Below, piece by piece: positions 26,742-35,402 of a DNA stretch of 37,860 nt. The stretch covers positions 1 through 37,860 of the forward strand of contig NZ_NPBD01000009.1 of assembly GCF_002272745.1 (NCBI RefSeq), read 5' to 3'. A program made the position numbers and the translations under genes. Source of the DNA: Terribacillus saccharophilus. Lineage in GTDB: Bacteria > Bacillota > Bacilli > Bacillales > Amphibacillaceae. The notes beneath the pieces are model-generated. The model was given only the letters and a program-made list of their open reading frames with translations. It made no database searches and was not told where the DNA came from. Every line of letters starts with the position of its first letter. Within the stretch, counting starts at the first letter, position 1.

Positions 26742-26963
26742 ATGGATAAATTGGATTTTTCAAGTGTTGATAATTCTATCATTAATGAGATGGCTGGCAG
26801 GCTAGGAATCTTTATGGGGGCGTTACTAGGGGTAGGAATAATAGTAATTATAATTTTTAAGTTATTAAGAGTTCCTAATAAGTTGGCTTCTTTTCTATCT
26901 ACTTGCATAATGCTTTATACTGCTTATCTATTAGTTACCAAATTTAACGTTTTTACAATGTAA
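26742..26963 (+). CDS. small membrane protein, unknown
   Basis: A 73-residue protein with two hydrophobic spans (about residues 21-42 and 49-66) and a short acidic N-terminus. CGGAGGGG lies upstream of the ATG. It has no recognisable motif and stands alone before an imperfect hairpin. I do not recognise the family. Confidence 0.6.
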   Translation: MDKLDFSSVDNSIINEMAGRLGIFMGALLGVGIIVIIIFKLLRVPNKLASFLSTCIMLYTAYLLVTKFNVFTM

Positions 26964-27023
26964 GAAGTGAATTTATATTAGATAATGAGCAGTTATAAAA
27001 CCGTACATTAGTTGTAGGTATAC

Positions 27024-27054
27024 CAAAGGCCCCTATGTTTAATAGGAGCCTTTG
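27024..27054. terminator. probable bidirectional terminator before fbp 3' end
   Basis: CAAAGGCCCCTAT pairs with ATAGGAGCCTTTG (one mismatch) across a short loop. The T-tract is weak. It sits between the small membrane protein gene and the convergent fbp gene. Confidence 0.6.
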
Positions 27055-27090
27055 AACCACGCCAGGTTAAGTAATTCTCACGTTTCTCTT

Positions 27091-29022
27091 TCACTTCATA
27101 TACCGATACTCCATCAAATCCCTGAGTATATTAATCTCCTGGCATAATTCCTCGCCGACATTCGTTTCCAGAACCTTTTTCCGCTCCAGTTCTTTATCGA
27201 CTAATCGCTTAACAGACAATACATCCGTACCGTCATGCAGCACTTCGTTTTTGGAGTTAAAGTGCTTATGGGCGACGAGCTTCATGCCATAGGAGTTATA
27301 CAATAATGTGTATCCGGCGATGCCTGTTTTCGATTGATAAGCTTTAGAAAATCCGCCGTCGATGACGATAATTTTCCCGTTCGCTTTGATTGGATTTTCG
27401 CCTTCGATTTCTTTTACAGGTGTATGACCGTTAATGATGTGGCCATGTTCCGGATCTAGATCGAATTCTGTTAGGATTTTTTCGCACGTTTCCTCGTTTT
27501 CACGCAGGTAGTAATAATGGTTTTTGATTTCTTTATGGGTTACTTTATCCTTGATAAAGTAACGCTCAAAGGTTGTCATGGCTCTTTTTCCGAAGAGGGA
27601 AGAGTATTCACCTGTCCATAAATACCAGACCATATCTGTCGCCAGGTCATCCGTTACTTCTGGATGAGCAAATGAATAACGAAGGAATTGCTCGAACCTA
27701 TCTAGCAGCTCGCGGCCTGCGTATTTTTTACCCTCGATCTCCATATTCTCCATGTTGCCATTTTCATCTATCGGTATGCATCCGTGTATCAATAGGTTAC
27801 CGTTATAGCGCAGATAAAGACTGCCTTTCCTCATGAGGAAGTTCATGTGTCTAGCCAGCTTTTCAGAATGTTGAACAGAGAATAGCAGTTTTTCGATCAC
27901 TTGCTGTTCTTCTTCTAATAGCATATCAGGCTGCTTCGGATTGATTGTGCTAAAGCATGTATTTTCTAATGGGTAAGCTTCGCCATTCAGTGTAATCTCG
28001 TTTGAATTAAAATCGATTTTCTCAAGCAATAACCGTTCTTCCATATTGAAAAACGCTCGTCTTTTGATAATTGGGCTCTCTAGTTTGAATTGAATCATTG
28101 AAATTGCTTGGTGCATTTTTGTTATTTGTACAATTTCTTCCTCAGATGTTTTCTTATCTGCTTGCGTTTTAGGACGAAACGCAGGGTTATCGTCATAATA
28201 TTTCTCCGCCAGATTAAGAAGCGGGCGAAGGTTGATGCCGTACACATCTTCAATAATGTCTAAGTTGTCATAGCGCGCACAAATACGAAGGATATTCGCT
28301 AGACAAACCTTTGATCCAGCAAAGGCGCCGATCCAAAGCACATCATGATTTCCCCATTGCACATCAACAGAATGATAATTGATGAGTTCTTCCATAATTT
28401 TATCCGGTTCAGGTCCGCGATCATAAATATCGCCTACAACATGCAGGTGATCTACCACAAGCTGGTGCGTACTGTATGCAAGTCCTGTGATTAGCTTATC
28501 AGCTTGTCCGAGCGAAATAATTTGCTCGAGAATTTCGTGATAATATTGTTCCTTATTTCCGGATTCTTCTGTCTTGTACAACAGTTCTTCAATAATATAA
28601 GCAAATTGATTAGGCAATGCCTTACGCAGTTTGGAACGAGTATATTTAGAAGAGGCATACGAGATAAGCTTGATCATTCGTTTGATCGTCTTTTTATACC
28701 ACTCGTTAAGATCCTCGTCCTGATTAAAATCATTTTTTATGATTTGCAGTTTTTCTTCTGGGTAGTAAACCAAAGCAGCCAGCTCATCAATTTCTTTTTC
28801 AAAGATGACGCCGCTGAAGATATCCCTGATTTTTTCTTTTACTCTACCAGAGCCATTTCGCAGCACATGCTGGAATGCTTGATATTCTCCGTGTAAGTCA
28901 CTTACAAAGTGCTCCGTACCCTTAGGGAGATTGAGAATAGCTTTTAAATTGATAATTTCAGTGACTACTTTTTCTTCTGTATCATATTTCTGAGCTAGTA
29001 AGTCTAAGTATTTGGTGTTCAA
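27091..29022 (-). CDS. fbp: fructose-1,6-bisphosphatase class III
   Basis: A 643-residue Firmicutes-type (class III) fructose-1,6-bisphosphatase, a gluconeogenic enzyme unrelated to class I/II. The metallophosphatase motifs are clear: [19 protein letters not shown] near residue 42, [13 protein letters not shown] near 197, [18 protein letters not shown] near 223 and [12 protein letters not shown] near 540. The start is a TTG with AAAGGAG about 10 bases upstream; the protein begins right at the conserved [20 protein letters not shown] segment, about 30 residues shorter than the B. subtilis enzyme. It is a single gene. Its AT-rich 280-base leader up to yitT shows no further gene. Confidence 0.96.
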   Translation of the reverse strand: MNTKYLDLLAQKYDTEEKVVTEIINLKAILNLPKGTEHFVSDLHGEYQAFQHVLRNGSGRVKEKIRDIFSGVIFEKEIDELAALVYYPEEKLQIIKNDFNQDEDLNEWYKKTIKRMIKLISYASSKYTRSKLRKALPNQFAYIIEELLYKTEESGNKEQYYHEILEQIISLGQADKLITGLAYSTHQLVVDHLHVVGDIYDRGPEPDKIMEELINYHSVDVQWGNHDVLWIGAFAGSKVCLANILRICARYDNLDIIEDVYGINLRPLLNLAEKYYDDNPAFRPKTQADKKTSEEEIVQITKMHQAISMIQFKLESPIIKRRAFFNMEERLLLEKIDFNSNEITLNGEAYPLENTCFSTINPKQPDMLLEEEQQVIEKLLFSVQHSEKLARHMNFLMRKGSLYLRYNGNLLIHGCIPIDENGNMENMEIEGKKYAGRELLDRFEQFLRYSFAHPEVTDDLATDMVWYLWTGEYSSLFGKRAMTTFERYFIKDKVTHKEIKNHYYYLRENEETCEKILTEFDLDPEHGHIINGHTPVKEIEGENPIKANGKIIVIDGGFSKAYQSKTGIAGYTLLYNSYGMKLVAHKHFNSKNEVLHDGTDVLSVKRLVDKELERKKVLETNVGEELCQEINILRDLMEYRYMK

Positions 29023-29302
29023 GATTATGTATCTCCTTTCAGAATTACTAACTTTTACATAATTTTACTTCTACTATTATAAGATAAAACTGCAAGTATA
29101 GGTGGAATTTGTGTTATTGTATCGAATTTTAATAGTTACATAATGATAGTATCTTATTTTTCCCTTTCTGACCAAGAGATGAAACATGATAAAATTGGCA
29201 GTTCAATTGTGGAAAGAAATAAGAATAATCTTAGGAATTAGCAGAGGTCATACTGCTTGTGGTAAAATTACAAGGTTAAAAAATTTAGAATGAGGTATTT
29301 GT

Positions 29303-30175
29303 ATGAGCAAAATCAGAAAGCGTAACCGAAGTAAGTTATTTATCTTTATACGAGGCCTGTTCGTTATCCTCGGAGGATTCATCGCAGCATACGGCTTGGA
29401 AACCGTTCTTATTCCAAACAATGTATCAGACGGAGGCGTCACTGGTATCAGTATCGTCATTTCAGAATTAGCTGGGCTGCCGTTAGGTATACTAATTGCC
29501 ATAATTAATCTTCCATTTGTGTGGTTAGGATATAAACAGATAGGTAAAAGCTTTGCGATCTATTCGATTATCGGAATCGCGTCATTATCTATCGGTACAG
29601 CTCTTATGCACCACATGCCAGCCATTGTTGAAGGGGACACACTGCTCGTTACCGTTGTCGGAGGTATTATTCTAGGTATTGGTATGGGTCTCGCATTACG
29701 TAACGGCGGAGCAGTAGACGGCATTGATATGCTGGCAGTTCTTTTATCACGTAAATTACCATTTGGAACAAGTGATTTGATCTTATTCCTTAATATGTTT
29801 GTCTTCATCTTTGTTTCCACTGTATTTGGTCTGACGGGAGCCATTCTCTCAGCAATCGCCTACTTTATCGCATCTAAAGTCATCCACATCGTAGAAGAAG
29901 GTCTAAGCGGTTCGAAAACCTTCAAAATTATTACAACCGAGCCTAAGCTAATGGTAGAAACCATTCGCGACCGGTTGGGAAGAAGTGCTACCTACAAGGA
30001 AGCATACGGCGGATATACACATGAAAAATTCATGGAAATCACATGTGTTATTAACCGTTTAGAGGAAAGTAAGCTAAAAGAAATAATCAATGATATTGAT
30101 GATGGAGCTTTTGTTACGATTTATGATGTAGCAGAAGTTAAGGGTGGGACGTTTAGGAAGAGTGATATTCACTAA
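29303..30175 (+). CDS. YitT family membrane protein (DUF2179)
   Basis: A 290-residue membrane protein of the YitT/DUF161-DUF2179 family. Five to six spans fill residues 12-205, with the family segment NVSDGGVTGISIVISELAGL near residues 38-57 and NGGAVDGIDMLAVLLSRKLP near 133-152. The cytoplasmic DUF2179 domain forms the C-terminal 85 residues (FKIITTEPKLMVETIRDRLG to TIYDVAEVKGG). ATGAGG lies before the ATG. Several paralogs per genome are normal in Bacillaceae. The transported substrate or role is unknown. Confidence 0.92.
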   Translation: MSKIRKRNRSKLFIFIRGLFVILGGFIAAYGLETVLIPNNVSDGGVTGISIVISELAGLPLGILIAIINLPFVWLGYKQIGKSFAIYSIIGIASLSIGTALMHHMPAIVEGDTLLVTVVGGIILGIGMGLALRNGGAVDGIDMLAVLLSRKLPFGTSDLILFLNMFVFIFVSTVFGLTGAILSAIAYFIASKVIHIVEEGLSGSKTFKIITTEPKLMVETIRDRLGRSATYKEAYGGYTHEKFMEITCVINRLEESKLKEIINDIDDGAFVTIYDVAEVKGGTFRKSDIH

Positions 30176-30212
30176 CCATAATGGAACCTTTATGTTGAAA
30201 TGAAATACTTTT

Positions 30213-30252
30213 AAAAGCGTGTGATCTTGCTTATTAAGATTGCACGCTTTTA
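30213..30252 (+). terminator. terminator after yitT-family gene
   Basis: AAAAGCGTGTGATCTT pairs with AAGATTGCACGCTTTT (minor mismatch) around GCTTATT. The remaining 230 bases up to the next gene show nothing further. Confidence 0.85.
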
Positions 30253-30480
30253 TTATGTGATTATATTCTCTAACATAAGATGTTCTTTAATGTAGGTTAG
30301 AGAACAGATGGGATGTAGAACTCCGGAAAATAATTTAAGTAGTATGAACTATTAAGACACTTGATGAACACAAAAACATAGTAGATTATCTTAGTCAGTG
30401 CCGATTTTATTAACGAAAAATTATAGTTAGATACGTTTTTTTGGGTTCAATTGGTATATACCTATAAAAGAGGAGCACCT

Positions 30481-30843
30481 ATGAAAAAGAGAATTATAAT
30501 CAGCGTACTGTGGATAGTCCCATTGATAATTATTGCTTTCCTATGTATATATTTCACCAACAGATACAATGCTGAGAAAGAAATCGATCAATATATTCAA
30601 GACTACGGAATTACTAAAGCTGAGATAAGTAATGAGGAATATCCATTGTTCAACTCATTAAGTGTACCAAAAGGATTTTTTAAAACAATATATACAAAAG
30701 AAGATGAGGGAAATTATTACATTTTCCAGTTTGATAATAAAAAGGTTATCTTCTCTGCTGTTGTAGAAGGGAATGAAGTTTCAATTGATGATAAATTAAT
30801 TGAGAAACTGAAACATCAACCTTCTGAAAAGGTTCTGCCTTAA
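30481..30843 (+). CDS. single-span membrane-anchored protein, possibly DUF3139
   Basis: A 120-residue protein with one N-terminal membrane helix (about residues 4-25) and a small outside domain with the pattern A-E-K-E-I-D-Q-Y-I...YYIFQFDNKKVIFSAVVEG, which resembles DUF3139-type secreted or anchored proteins. The ATG at 30481 has AGAGGAG 7 bases upstream and gives a proper signal anchor; the frame is open further upstream without a ribosome site. It is monocistronic with its own terminator. The family assignment is tentative. Confidence 0.6.
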   Translation: MKKRIIISVLWIVPLIIIAFLCIYFTNRYNAEKEIDQYIQDYGITKAEISNEEYPLFNSLSVPKGFFKTIYTKEDEGNYYIFQFDNKKVIFSAVVEGNEVSIDDKLIEKLKHQPSEKVLP

Positions 30844-30871
30844 TCTTGTAATTTAAGCTCTAGTAAATTAT

Positions 30872-30910
30872 AAAGAACCACGTAAACAAAAAAGTTTGCG
30901 TGGTTCTTTA
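30872..30910 (+). terminator. terminator
   Basis: AAAGAACCACG pairs with CGTGGTTCTTT, extended inside by AAAC/GTTT around an A-rich loop. Confidence 0.85.
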
Positions 30911-31057
30911 CGTGATGTAGACCTTTAGAATGTCCATTATAAATACTTCTCTGATATACGTTTATGTTCTTATAATTGGAGTCTGTAAGAAGGCTCTTAA
31001 ATTGCGTCATACCCGGCGGACCGTTTTCTTTTTACTTTAAATCAAAATGTGTTTTTA

Positions 31058-31311
31058 CTAATTCCTAATGCTTTCAATTATGAATCTGCCATCCACACGC
31101 ATATTCCTAAGACCCATATCTTTTCCATCCTTCACTACCTTATGAGCAAACGCGCTATCCCTCTTCATCCAATTTCATCACACTTATAATAGGTAAAACC
31201 ATATTTAGCTGCCAGCTTTCGGGCAATAGTCGTTTTACCTGCACAAGGAGAGCCACCGATCCAATAAATATGTGAGAGTTCTTGTTTGAGGTTAATCAAT
31301 GGTTCATACAC
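31058..31311 (-). pseudogene. P-loop kinase-like pseudogene with internal deletion
   Basis: From 31311 (GTG) or 31299 (TTG) the minus strand reads ELSHIYWIGGSPCAGKTTIA, a Walker A loop typical of small AAA/nucleotide-kinase-like Bacillus proteins, then RKLAAKYGFTYYKCDE and a stop. In another frame immediately after comes NWMKRDSAFAHKVV and GKDMGLRNMRVDGRF to a stop at 31058, which matches the usual C-terminus of the same family (N-W-M-R-R-D-x-x-F-A ... V-D-G). About 120 central codons are missing, and the join shifts the frame, so the gene is dead. The rest of the 30911-31490 gap contains only a short open plus-strand stretch that I cannot assign. Confidence 0.75.
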
Positions 31312-31490
31312 CTTTTCGTTACATTAGGAGAATCCTATTATAGATTATTTCGAGAAGTTATACTTACTGGTTACTCTATGGAACTATTGGTAATCCGATT
31401 CGTAGTACAACTTATACAGCATTTTTCAAGGCATCTCAGAAGAATGAAGGGGTTAACCAGATTTTTTTAGTAACCAGTAGGGAGGTTATG

Positions 31491-31748
31491 ATGGAGTTTT
31501 GGTTTATGATCATTATTTTTGCAGCACTTATTATCGGTATTTCTTTATTCTTTAAAAATAAGAAGCCACCAGTTATGTACGTAATCCCTTCTGCATTTAC
31601 GGCAGTAAGTATTGTATTGCTAATTGCTAGTTTCGTAATTGGCGGCTTTAGTGGAATGGGAATGACAGTTAGTAGTATCGGCTTGTTAATTTCTTCAGCA
31701 GCTGCATTAATTGTTGTCAGTTTGTTTGGTTTTTTAAAGAGCGAATGA
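31491..31748 (+). CDS. YesK-like small membrane protein
   Basis: An 85-residue protein with three hydrophobic spans (about residues 2-20, 28-50 and 56-78). The central SFVIGGFSGMGMTVSSIGLL resembles the YesK-like family of Bacillus membrane proteins (F-x-x-G-G-W/F-x-G-M-G). Two ATGs stand side by side; GGGAGG favours the second, at 31491. It is first of three closely spaced co-oriented genes. Function unknown. Confidence 0.65.
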   Translation: MEFWFMIIIFAALIIGISLFFKNKKPPVMYVIPSAFTAVSIVLLIASFVIGGFSGMGMTVSSIGLLISSAAALIVVSLFGFLKSE

Positions 31749-31785
31749 AATTTAAGTCTTATAAAGCAGTAAAGGAGTTAAATAA

Positions 31786-32085
31786 ATGGACATCATGGAA
31801 ATTGATTTCTTTTGGATAGGTCTAGGTATAGCCGCATTTGGCTACTTCATCGGTAATGGTTTAAAAAATTTCAAGAATCCAGAAGGTAAGTTTCTGTTTG
31901 ACGACGAATATCCTACTTTAATCAAGGAAAAGGATTTGCATACATATCTTAATTTGAGTAAGGCAGAGGTTGCAGATTTACTGAACAAGCATCCTAATGC
32001 TCCAAAAGTAGAATTAGATGGAACTACATATTATCCTTATAAGCCGTTTATGAAATGGGTCACGTCGACAGAGATTTATCAATAG
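31786..32085 (+). CDS. membrane-anchored excisionase/MerR-like HTH protein
   Basis: A 99-residue protein. An N-terminal hydrophobic span (about residues 8-26, FFWIGLGIAAFGYFIG) is followed by a soluble part (about 40-95) with the pattern LIKEKDLHTYLNLSKAEVAD and an ending V-E-L-D-G-T-T-Y-Y-P-Y-K-P-F-M-K-W. That part looks like a small excisionase/MerR-type winged helix (L-T-x-x-E-V-A-x-L-L ... G-x-x-Y-x-P). If so, this is a DNA- or protein-binding domain tethered to the membrane. AAAGGAG lies 8 bases before the ATG. The fold call is inferred from pattern only. Confidence 0.6.
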   Translation: MDIMEIDFFWIGLGIAAFGYFIGNGLKNFKNPEGKFLFDDEYPTLIKEKDLHTYLNLSKAEVADLLNKHPNAPKVELDGTTYYPYKPFMKWVTSTEIYQ

Positions 32086-32105
32086 TACAGAAGGGGGAAT
32101 CTTTC

Positions 32106-32546
32106 ATGGAAATAACCTTAAGAGCTATTGATTCTGATAATTGGCATGATTGTATAAAGCTTACAGTAAGTGAAGAACAGAAACAGAACGTAGCCGAAAA
32201 TTCCGTGTCGCTCGCACAGGCTGCTTATGAGAAGCAGTGGTATCCGCATGGTGTATACACGAATGATATGTTAGTCGGTTTTCTAATGTTTGGAACAGAT
32301 CAGGAAACAAAGCGCGTAGAGGTGTGCCGTTTCATGATTGACATGCAGCATCAAGGAAAGGGCTACGGAAAAGCGGCGCTTATTAAGCTTTTCGATCTGA
32401 TTAAGATCAGGTATGGCGCTATTTCTTTCTATACGAGCATCGTGCCGGAGAATCATGCTGCAAAGAAGCTTTATGAAAGTGCAGGATTCAGCATGACAGG
32501 GGAAGTCATGTGGGAAGAGCTAGTGATGATGAAACAGATAGTGTAA
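32106..32546 (+). CDS. GNAT acetyltransferase, BltD (diamine) type
   Basis: A 146-residue GNAT enzyme resembling BltD/spermine-spermidine acetyltransferases. The start ITLRAIDSDNWHDCIKLTVS, the middle GVYTNDMLVGFLMFG and the CoA loop FMIDMQHQGKGYGKAALIKL (Q-x-x-G-x-G) are family hallmarks, followed by NHAAKKLYESAGF. It should acetylate a small polyamine-like substrate with acetyl-CoA. The frame is open to 32055, but GGGGGAA before the ATG at 32106 fixes the start, 20 bases after the preceding gene. A strong terminator follows. Confidence 0.85.
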   Translation: MEITLRAIDSDNWHDCIKLTVSEEQKQNVAENSVSLAQAAYEKQWYPHGVYTNDMLVGFLMFGTDQETKRVEVCRFMIDMQHQGKGYGKAALIKLFDLIKIRYGAISFYTSIVPENHAAKKLYESAGFSMTGEVMWEELVMMKQIV

Positions 32547-32580
32547 ATTTCTCTTGTAGAAATAATATTTGTTGGCTTTA

Positions 32581-32616
32581 AACACAATTCTGTGTAGAGA
32601 ATTGTGTTTTTTTGTA
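32581..32616 (+). terminator. terminator after BltD-like gene
   Basis: AACACAATTCT pairs with AGAATTGTGTT across a 6-base loop and runs into a stretch of T. Confidence 0.92.
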
Positions 32617-32717
32617 TTCTCATGTGATTTCATAACAATTCCATTTAGGCTTTTGCATCAATTTAACATTTATACTGGACACCGTTTAAAAATGGAGGTA
32701 TGATGTTTTCAACACCA

Positions 32718-32738
32718 CTTGTAATACAAGTATACAAG
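32718..32738 (+). promoter_or_regulatory. putative GntR/FadR-type operator before split transketolase
   Basis: CTTGTA-A-TACAAG (32718-32730) is a perfect 13-base palindrome of the TTGTNNTACAA kind bound by FadR-type GntR regulators, and a further TACAAG half-site follows at 32733-32738. It lies between a TATACT (32671-32676) that could be a -10 box and the first gene, so binding would block transcription. No second copy is seen at the regulator's own promoter. Confidence 0.65.
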
Positions 32739-32783
32739 TATATGAGTTTACAAGAGGATCACTTAGGAACAGGAGTGTGGCAT

Positions 32784-33620
32784 ATGCAGCAAACAAGCGT
32801 TGAACAGTTGAAACAGCATGCGATTGAATTACGCAAAACAGCAGTCACGATGGTGTATGAAGCACAGTCTGGGCACCCGGGAGGTTCCTTGTCGGCTGCG
32901 GATGTTATATCTGCTTTATATTTCAGAGAATTGAATGTAGATCCGACCAATCCGAAATGGGAAGATCGGGATCGATTCGTTTTATCAAAAGGGCATGTAG
33001 CCCCAATACAATATGCAGCTTTAGCTTTACGAGGCTTTGTTTCAAATGAAAGCGTATACACTTTACGCCAGTATGGATCACCTTTCCAAGGGCATCCGGA
33101 TATGAAGAAATGTCCAGGTATTGATATATCAACAGGATCATTAGGCCAAGGTCTATCTTGTGCTGTCGGCATGGCAATTGCAGGGCAGCGTGATGAAAAA
33201 GACTATCGCGTATTCGCAATGGTAGGCGATGGGGAGTGCCAGGAAGGACAGATTTGGGAAGCGATTCAAGCGGCAGTCAAATATAAGCTGGATAACTTGA
33301 TCGTATTCGTGGACAATAACAGGCTGCAGATAGATGGTTTCTGTGAGGATGTTATGCCGCTGCTCGATCTGGAAAAGAAATTCGATGCATTTGGTTTTGA
33401 TACTACGCGCATTGATGGACATAGCATGGAGCAAATCGTCGAGACATTGGATACCTTTGCGAAGCAGAAGAACGGGAAGCCGAAGTGCATTGTCTGCGAT
33501 ACCGTGAAAGGAAAAGGTGTTTCTTATATGGAGGACCAAGCTGCATGGCACGGTACAGCACCGAACAAAGAAGAATTTGAGTTGGCAATCAAGGAACTAG
33601 AAGGAGGCTTGCCGGTATGA
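32784..33620 (+). CDS. transketolase, N-terminal (TPP pyrophosphate-binding) subunit
   Basis: A 278-residue N-terminal half of a split transketolase. SGHPGGSLSAADVISALYF is at residues 29-47, SKGHVAPIQYAAL at 68-80, DISTGSLGQGLSCAVGMA at 114-131, the metal/diphosphate motif GDGECQEGQIWEA at 148-160 with N178-N179, and DTVKGKGVSYMED near 244-256. It transfers a two-carbon ketol unit when paired with the C half. The frame is open to 32700 (GGAGG is also there), but the ATG at 32784 with CAGGAG gives the family N-terminus and puts the palindromic operator upstream. Its stop overlaps the C-half start by 4 bases. Confidence 0.92.
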   Translation: MQQTSVEQLKQHAIELRKTAVTMVYEAQSGHPGGSLSAADVISALYFRELNVDPTNPKWEDRDRFVLSKGHVAPIQYAALALRGFVSNESVYTLRQYGSPFQGHPDMKKCPGIDISTGSLGQGLSCAVGMAIAGQRDEKDYRVFAMVGDGECQEGQIWEAIQAAVKYKLDNLIVFVDNNRLQIDGFCEDVMPLLDLEKKFDAFGFDTTRIDGHSMEQIVETLDTFAKQKNGKPKCIVCDTVKGKGVSYMEDQAAWHGTAPNKEEFELAIKELEGGLPV

Positions 33621-34567
33621 GTGTGACAAAAAAAGCCGTCGAGAAAAAAGCGACAAGAGCTGCATTTGGAGACGAAATTGTCCGTTTGGGTGAGTCGAAT
33701 AAAGATATTTATGTTGTGGATATTGATATCGGGAAATCTTGTAAAACAGATAAGTTCATTGAAAAATTCCCGATGCAGCATATCAATGTTGGAATTGCCG
33801 AACAGAATGGTGCTGGTATCGCAGCAGGACTAGCGACAACAGGAAAGATTCCATTCATCAGTACGTACGCTGTGTTCGGATCCCTTCGTATGGCAGAGCA
33901 AATTCGTCAGGAAGTCTGCTATCCGAACTTGAATGTGAAGATTGCTTGCTCCCACGGCGGGCTGACACCAGGAAATGACGGCGGAAGTCACCAGGCGATT
34001 GAGGACATGGGTGTCATGCGATCATTCCCGAACATGACAGTCATTATGGGAGCGGATTATCATTCTACTCGCAAATTGATTGCCGAAGCAGCTGCGATGT
34101 ACGGTCCGGTTTACCTGCGGTTTACGCGAGATGCGGTACCGATGATTTATGACGAGAACGAGACATTCGAAATCGGCAAAGCCAAGAAACTTCGTGACGG
34201 GGAGGACATTGCCATCATTGCAAACGGTGATACCGTGCGTTTAGCAATTGAAGCGGCTGAACAGCTGGAGCAAAATGGCATTTCCGTCAAGCTGCTCGAT
34301 ATGCATACAATCAAACCGCTAGATGTAGAAGCTGTCAAAGATTGTCTGGATATCGGAAGAATCATCACCGTCGAAGATCACAATATCCTGAATGGTCTAG
34401 GCAGTGCTGTAGCTGAAGTCATAGCTGAAGCAGGGAAGGGGCAGCTGGCTCGTATCGGTGTACAGGACAGATTCGGTGAATCAGCACCTTATGAGAAGCT
34501 ACTTGAAATCAACGGCATTACCGTAGAAGACATTATCGCAAAAGCAAATCAATTACTAACAAACTAA
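33617..34567 (+). CDS. transketolase, C-terminal (pyrimidine-binding) subunit
   Basis: A 316-residue C-terminal half of the split transketolase. The TPP-activating glutamate is Glu62 in HINVGIAEQNGAGIAAGLA. SHGGLTPGNDGGSHQAIEDM (about residues 113-132) is the typical split-enzyme region, and the C-terminal domain starts near residue 190 (EDIAIIANGDTV, TVEDHNILNGLGSAVAE). It starts with an ATGA overlap of the N half with AAGGAGG upstream, so the two are made in a fixed ratio. Split transketolases are often dedicated to special sugars rather than the pentose pathway. Confidence 0.92.
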   Translation: MSVTKKAVEKKATRAAFGDEIVRLGESNKDIYVVDIDIGKSCKTDKFIEKFPMQHINVGIAEQNGAGIAAGLATTGKIPFISTYAVFGSLRMAEQIRQEVCYPNLNVKIACSHGGLTPGNDGGSHQAIEDMGVMRSFPNMTVIMGADYHSTRKLIAEAAAMYGPVYLRFTRDAVPMIYDENETFEIGKAKKLRDGEDIAIIANGDTVRLAIEAAEQLEQNGISVKLLDMHTIKPLDVEAVKDCLDIGRIITVEDHNILNGLGSAVAEVIAEAGKGQLARIGVQDRFGESAPYEKLLEINGITVEDIIAKANQLLTN

Positions 34568-34588
34568 TAGCATAGGGGTCTGGAGAAC

Positions 34589-35347
34589 ATGTTCAAATTG
34601 GATGAGCGAGTCGCAATCGTTACAGGTAGTGGATCTGCAAAAGGAATCGGCCGGACTATCGCGCTGACACTTGCCCAGCAAGGTGCAAAAGTAGTTATTG
34701 CTGATATGAATAAGGAAGGTATCGAAGAGACGGTAGCTGTCATAACGGAAGCCGGCGGAACAGCTCTGGGAGTAGAAGTCAATGTAACAGATAAAGCATC
34801 TGTTGATGCAATGGTAGAAAAGACGCTAGATGCATTCGGGCGAATCGATATTCTCGTTAACAACGCTGGTATTTCACAAAAAGTGACAGTAGAAGAAATG
34901 ACACTCACAGACATCACGAAGATCTTCAACGTCAATATGTTCGGGCTGTTCCTTTGTACGCAAGCGGTATTAGCGCCAATGCGCAAGCAGAAATTCGGCC
35001 GCATCGTCAGTTTGTCTTCCGTTTCCGCGAAGCGCGGTGGTGGTGTGTTCGGAGGGGCGCATTATTCCGCATCCAAAGCAGCAGTACTTGGATTCTCCAA
35101 GAACCTTGCACGGGAAGTGGGACTGGATGGCATCACTGTTAACTGTGTTGCTCCGGGATTAGTGAATACGGATATTTGGAAGTCGCTGCCGCAGGAAGAT
35201 GCGTTGCAAGTCATCTCTGGTATTCCGCTTGGCAGACCAGGGGAGACGAAGGAAATCGCATCTGCAGTTGCATTCCTTGCATCAGAAGAATCCTCCTATA
35301 TTACCGGGGAAGAAATTGATATCAATGGTGGCTCGCATATGGACTAA
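34589..35347 (+). CDS. SDR family NAD(P)-dependent dehydrogenase
   Basis: A 252-residue classical short-chain dehydrogenase. The nucleotide motif TGSGSAKGIG is at residues 12-21, NNAG at 91-94, the catalytic Ser near 143-144 (SLSSVSA), Tyr159 and Lys163 (HYSASK), and YITGEEIDINGGSHMD closes the protein in the usual way. An acidic residue after strand 2 (VVIADMNKEG, Asp39) suggests NAD rather than NADP. It lies 21 bases after the transketolase C half, so it probably oxidises a hydroxyl of the imported substrate to the ketose that the transketolase cleaves. The substrate is unknown. Confidence 0.88.
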   Translation: MFKLDERVAIVTGSGSAKGIGRTIALTLAQQGAKVVIADMNKEGIEETVAVITEAGGTALGVEVNVTDKASVDAMVEKTLDAFGRIDILVNNAGISQKVTVEEMTLTDITKIFNVNMFGLFLCTQAVLAPMRKQKFGRIVSLSSVSAKRGGGVFGGAHYSASKAAVLGFSKNLAREVGLDGITVNCVAPGLVNTDIWKSLPQEDALQVISGIPLGRPGETKEIASAVAFLASEESSYITGEEIDINGGSHMD

Positions 35348-35402
35348 AGAATGGGCGGGCCGCTAGCCCCGTCCTGCATCTGAAATGATTGGAGGAATAA
35401 TC

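Noticed and set aside
31282..31470. 62-residue plus-strand frame, and a second open frame running into the YesK-like gene
   Set aside because: There is no ribosome site, the 5' part overlaps the kinase pseudogene, and neither frame shows a recognisable protein. They may be decayed sequence but I cannot support a gene.
32700..32783. Upstream start of the transketolase N half at 32700/32703
   Set aside because: A GGAGG is present, but the extra residues are unlike the family, and the palindromic operator would lie inside the gene. The ATG at 32784 gives the usual N-terminus.
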